Shown: positions 23,274 through 25,999 of the stretch, in pieces
How positions within the stretch are numbered: position 1 is the stretch's first letter
Layout: every line of letters begins with the position of its first letter
Virus record (IMG/VR): IMGVR_UViG_3300042542_000516
Span: 1 to 25,999 of that record
Reading direction: 5' to 3' (one strand)
DNA length: 25,999 nt
DNA from: a virus
The notes under the pieces: model-generated
What the model was told of the DNA's origin: nothing
What the model saw: the letters and a program-made list of their open reading frames with translations, nothing else
The model's database searches: none
Program-made: the position numbers and the translations under genes

Positions 23274-24148
23274 CCCTTCCCGCTTCCGCGACCAAGGTCT
23301 ACCTCGACAGCGCCACCGACGATCCGAAACAAGCCCGGCCGGAACTGGCCGACCTCGTCGACAAGTTCAACGACCTGTTGACGCATCTCAACCTGTCGAC
23401 CATCACCAGCAGCCCGGCGGCGATCCCGCTCTCGGTCTCAAATGGCGGCACCGGGGCGAGCACGGAGGCGGGCGCGCGCACGAACCTTGGCGTTGCCGAC
23501 GCCACCGAGATGGCGCCCGGGCGCATCGAGATCGCGACGCAGACCGAAAGCAACAACGGCACCGACGACACGCGCGCCCTCACGCCCGCGAAGCTGGCGA
23601 ACATCTCGCCCGCGTCGGTGACGTTCGCGGCCAGCGATCAGGTGTTGATCCTTGATGCGAGCGACAGCAACAAGCTGAAGCGCGCGACGGTGACGACGGG
23701 CAAGGTCATCCAGCAGGTCGCATCGTCGTCATCGGCCATCGTCTCCACGACGACGACGACGCCGCTGGACGATACGATCCCACAGAGCACAGAGGGTGGC
23801 GAGTTTCTCACGGTCACCATCACGCCGACGAACTCAAGCAACCTGCTGCTGATCGAGGTCTCGGCGTTCTTTTCGCACGGGTCCGGCGGGCATGTGATCG
23901 GCGCGATACATCAGGACGCCACGGCCAATGCACTAGCGGCCGTGTCGAACAACCACCCGTCGAATAACGACCACATTTTCGTGATGCGTCACCGCATGAC
24001 CGCCGGCACGACCAGCGCCACGACGCTGAAATTCCGCGCGGGCTGCAACAATTCCGGCACCCTGCGGATGAACGCCGACAGCAGCGGCAATCGCCGCTTC
24101 GGCGGCGTCGCATCCAGCATCATGACCGTCACCGAGATCGCCCCATGA
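23270..24148 (+). CDS. Tail fibre protein
   Basis: A 292-residue protein downstream of the tail tip gene. Helical residues about 20-42 are followed by the fibre motif SNGGTGASTEAGARTNLGV (about 57-75). Then comes GRIEIATQTESNNGTDDTRA, a segment seen in many phage fibres where GTDDTRA precedes TPAKLA. Residues about 145-292 form a beta-rich, Ser/Thr/Asn-rich C-terminal domain with a HGSGGHVIGAIHQD segment, probably the trimeric tip that binds the host. It overlaps the J-like gene by ATGA. No chaperone or endosialidase motif is recognisable. Confidence 0.87.
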   Translation: MTLPASATKVYLDSATDDPKQARPELADLVDKFNDLLTHLNLSTITSSPAAIPLSVSNGGTGASTEAGARTNLGVADATEMAPGRIEIATQTESNNGTDDTRALTPAKLANISPASVTFAASDQVLILDASDSNKLKRATVTTGKVIQQVASSSSAIVSTTTTTPLDDTIPQSTEGGEFLTVTITPTNSSNLLLIEVSAFFSHGSGGHVIGAIHQDATANALAAVSNNHPSNNDHIFVMRHRMTAGTTSATTLKFRAGCNNSGTLRMNADSSGNRRFGGVASSIMTVTEIAP

Positions 24149-24360
24149 GCGAGATAGATCCGCGCGAATTCGGCCGCTTGGAAGCCGAGGTCAAGGCGCT
24201 GACGAAGAGCGTCGAGGCCATGTCCGCCGACTTGAAGGCCGTGCGCTCGGCGCTCGACGCAGCGGGCGGCGGCTGGCGGGTGCTGGTGGCGGTCGGGGCG
24301 ATCTCCGGCTCTATATCTGCTCTCGCCATCAAGCTTCTCCCATTCCTACCTCTGAGGTGA
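24145..24360 (+). CDS. Small membrane protein, candidate holin or holin-associated
   Basis: A 71-residue protein. Residues 1-40 are helical and charged (FGRLEAEVKALTKSVEAMSA) and suit a coiled coil. Residues about 44-68 are hydrophobic (RVLVAVGAISGSISALAIKL) and suit one membrane segment with the C-terminus across or at the membrane. This layout, a soluble coiled coil then one membrane segment, is like XhlA-type haemolysin/holin proteins in phage lysis cassettes. Position directly after the tail fibre and before an exported protein supports that. The lytic enzyme is not in view, so the lysis role is an inference. It overlaps the fibre gene by ATGA. Confidence 0.7.
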   Translation: MSEIDPREFGRLEAEVKALTKSVEAMSADLKAVRSALDAAGGGWRVLVAVGAISGSISALAIKLLPFLPLR

Positions 24361-24363
24361 TCC

Positions 24364-24630
24364 ATGCGTGCGCTCGTCGCCCTCCTGCTGGCGGCGACGC
24401 CAGCAATCGCCAACGCCTCCGTCTGCGCGCCGCTTGAGGATCTCGCCCGCGTCCTGAAGGACGACCACCAAGAAGTCCCGATCGCGATCGGCGACGCCCG
24501 CGGCGGACAGGTCATCGTGTTCTCGACGCGAGATGGTTCGTCATGGACGATCCTGCTGGTCGGCCAGTCCGGCCATGCCTGCGTCGCCGCCGATGGCGTC
24601 CGGTGGCGCCTGCCGGGTCGCGGTGCCTGA
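24364..24630 (+). CDS. Small exported protein of the lysis-region type
   Basis: An 88-residue protein with a clear signal peptide: M-R, a hydrophobic core ALVALLLAATPAIANAS and a likely cleavage after ANA (residues 16-18). The mature part of about 70 residues has cysteines in VCAPLE and HACVAA, a possible disulphide, and strands GGQVIVFSTRDGSSWTILLV. Similar small periplasmic proteins occur in GC-rich alphaproteobacterial phages and hosts beside lysis genes, function unknown. GAGG at 24354-24357, six bases before the ATG, is a good ribosome site. Its stop overlaps the phosphoesterase start as TGATG. It does not resemble spanin (Rz/Rz1) proteins. Confidence 0.75.
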   Translation: MRALVALLLAATPAIANASVCAPLEDLARVLKDDHQEVPIAIGDARGGQVIVFSTRDGSSWTILLVGQSGHACVAADGVRWRLPGRGA

Positions 24631-25796
24631 TGCCGACGCCAAAGCTCAGCCGCGAAGAGGCGCTGCGGCGCATCGAGGCCATTGAGGCGGCCCTGCGCGC
24701 GGGCCACGCGCCGCCCGGCAGAACATCCGGTGCCGGGCGCCACGGCGCGCTCGCGGTGGCGTCCAACGCGCTGGGCCTGCCGGGAACATGGGGCAGCGAG
24801 AAGATCGGCCGCGTCGAGGCCGCTGCAGGCCGGTCGATCGACTGGTCGCTCTGGCCCGGCCGGGCGCCGGTGCAGCCGGTCGCGCCGCGGTTTGATCCGC
24901 CGGCGATCCCCGACGACGACATCCCGGTCGAGCAGCTGATCGACCAGCTGGCCGAGCGCTTCGGCAAGCGCGCGGAGAACGCGGCGGCGCGCAAATGGAT
25001 GCGCTTCTCGCTGCACGACGACGGCCCGTATCTGTTGGCCTTCGTGGGCGATCCGCACCTCGACGACAACGGCTGCAACTGGCCGCTCCTGAAGCGCGAC
25101 ATCGAGCTGATGCGCCGCCCGCATGTCCACGGCGTCATGCTCGGCGACGTCACGAACAACTGGTCGGGCAAGCTCCAGCGGCTCTACGCGCATCAGGACG
25201 TGACGCGCGACCGCGCTTGGAAGCTGGCCGAGTGGTTCTGGCGCGCTGTTCCGTGGCTGCTGCTGATCAAGGGCAACCACGACATCTGGTCGCAATCGCA
25301 CGGGCAAGGCGATCCGCTTGATTGGATGGCGCGCGGGTCTGCGGCGCTGGAGGACTGGCAGGCGCGCATCGAGGTCGCAGCCGGCGGCCACGTGCTGCGC
25401 GTTTGGGCCTCGCACGACTTCAAGGGCTCGTCGATCTACAACCCGCTACACGGCCCGATGCGAGCGCAGCGGTTCAGCGCAGGAGAGGCCGACATCCTGG
25501 CGGCGGGGCATCAACACCACTGGGAACTGTTCAGCGGCGAGGACGCCGACAAGACGTCCCGGCCGCATTGGCTGGTGCGCGCGCGTGGCTACAAGTTCCT
25601 CGACCCGCACGCAGACCGGCACCAGTACGCCTCGCAGCAGCACGGCGCGACCATCGCCGCGGTGGTCGATCCCGGCCGCGCAGGACCGGCGGCGGTGCAG
25701 TGCTACGCCGATCTGGCCGAGGCCTGCGAGATCCTCGCATTCAAGCGCCAGCGCTGGGAGGCCGACCGTGCCGCGCCGCCGAAACGCAAGCGATGA
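24630..25796 (+). CDS. Metallophosphoesterase with N-terminal helix-turn-helix-like domain
   Basis: A 388-residue protein. The N-terminal 75 residues (SREEALRRIEAIEAALRAGH, then LAVASNALGLPGTWGSEKIG) look like the helix-turn-helix module that phages place before catalytic domains. The catalytic part has every calcineurin-like motif in order: GDPHLDDNG (about 147-155), GDVTNNW (about 172-178), KGNHDIW (about 214-220), WASHDFKG (about 259-266) and AGHQHHW (about 292-298), so metal binding is intact. It would hydrolyse phosphoesters; substrate (protein, nucleotide or nucleic acid) cannot be told. The C-terminus is basic (PPKRKR). It starts in a TGATG overlap. Presence at the end of a structural operon rather than among early genes is notable. 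Confidence 0.88.
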   Translation: MPTPKLSREEALRRIEAIEAALRAGHAPPGRTSGAGRHGALAVASNALGLPGTWGSEKIGRVEAAAGRSIDWSLWPGRAPVQPVAPRFDPPAIPDDDIPVEQLIDQLAERFGKRAENAAARKWMRFSLHDDGPYLLAFVGDPHLDDNGCNWPLLKRDIELMRRPHVHGVMLGDVTNNWSGKLQRLYAHQDVTRDRAWKLAEWFWRAVPWLLLIKGNHDIWSQSHGQGDPLDWMARGSAALEDWQARIEVAAGGHVLRVWASHDFKGSSIYNPLHGPMRAQRFSAGEADILAAGHQHHWELFSGEDADKTSRPHWLVRARGYKFLDPHADRHQYASQQHGATIAAVVDPGRAGPAAVQCYADLAEACEILAFKRQRWEADRAAPPKRKR

Positions 25797-25977
25797 CGAG
25801 GCGTGGGCCGACCGCCACGAGGGCGAATGCGCCGTCGGCCACATCTGCGAGCTGCGCGAAACCAACCCGCCCGGCAAGCCCTTCGAGCCCAGGCGCGGCC
25901 CGCTCGGGTTCTGCGTCGATCCTGCAGCCTACCGGCCGGTCAAGCGGCGACGTCGTGGTAAGGTGGTGGCCACATGA
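25768..25977 (+). CDS. Small basic protein of unknown function
   Basis: A 69-residue protein starting at GTG 25768, chosen because GGGAGG (25756-25761) lies six bases upstream and no ATG exists in the frame nearby. It overlaps the phosphoesterase 3' end by 29 bases. The ends are basic (PRRRNASDDE at the start, KRRRRGKVVAT at the end). Two cysteines (GECAVGHICELRE) and a third in LGFCVDP could bind metal, but spacing fits no defined zinc motif. Its stop overlaps the next start as ATGA. Nucleic acid binding is possible from charge; function is unknown. Confidence 0.6.
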   Translation: MPRRRNASDDEAWADRHEGECAVGHICELRETNPPGKPFEPRRGPLGFCVDPAAYRPVKRRRRGKVVAT

Positions 25978-25999
25978 CCTCGACATTCCCGCAGGCTGG
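25974..25999 (+). CDS. Start of a further gene, cut by the window edge
   Basis: ATG at 25974 overlaps the preceding stop as ATGA and follows AAGGTGGTGG. Only eight full codons are visible (MTSTFPQA), so no product can be assigned. An endolysin would fit the neighbourhood because none is present in the window, but the sequence does not show it. Confidence 0.5.

Noticed and set aside
1-25999. Search for tRNA genes, integrase, attachment sites, insertion sequences and clear sigma-70 promoters
   Set aside because: Gaps between genes are at most 53 bases and none holds a convincing example; a late-operon promoter is probably left of the window.

Overview
The window is a stretch of tailed-phage (or prophage) genome: about 32 tightly packed genes, all on the + strand, in the standard order packaging, head, neck, tail, tail tip, lysis-type genes. 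It is very GC-rich (43 of 60 bases in each of two sampled lines, 12241-12300 and 14221-14280). The proteins look like siphoviruses with an HK97 capsid fold that infect GC-rich Proteobacteria, most likely Alphaproteobacteria. The host is an inference from composition and family resemblance. No integrase, repressor, replication gene, tRNA or attachment site is visible, so lytic and integrated states cannot be told apart.

Layout. 1-70: 3' end of an upstream gene. 72-2011: small and large terminase subunits. 2005-5565: portal with an extra C-terminal module, prohead protease, and major capsid protein with a built-in scaffold domain. 5591-6934: three small beta-rich proteins, with a terminator-like hairpin after the first. 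6934-8916: head-tail connector, a small protein, head-closure protein and tail-completion protein. 8929-13155: a block of seven accessory structural genes, including a 536-residue protein and a lectin-like protein whose centre is markedly AT-richer than its surroundings. 13157-14877: two paralogous tail-terminator-like proteins in tandem, the first fused to a tandem-repeat domain. 14890-18900: tail tube, tail assembly chaperones linked by a programmed -1 frameshift, and tape measure. 18904-24148: distal tail proteins, a cysteine-peptidase-like protein, the large tail-tip (J-like) protein with fibronectin type III domains, and a short tail fibre. 24145-25999: holin-like protein, exported small protein, HTH-metallophosphoesterase, a small basic protein and the start of a further gene.

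Almost every junction is an ATGA, TGATG or TAATG overlap or a gap of a few bases, so the block probably works as one late operon with translational coupling. Genes following the few larger gaps have recognisable Shine-Dalgarno sites, notably the 8929 gene and the tail tube gene.

The points most worth attention are: (1) the canonical GGGAAAC slippery heptamer with a hairpin 7 nt downstream in the tail chaperone gene; (2) the duplicated tail terminator whose first copy carries about eleven 22-24-residue repeats; (3) the low-GC cassette inside the lectin-like protein gene; and (4) the seven-gene accessory block lying between the neck genes and the tail terminator, which are usually adjacent.
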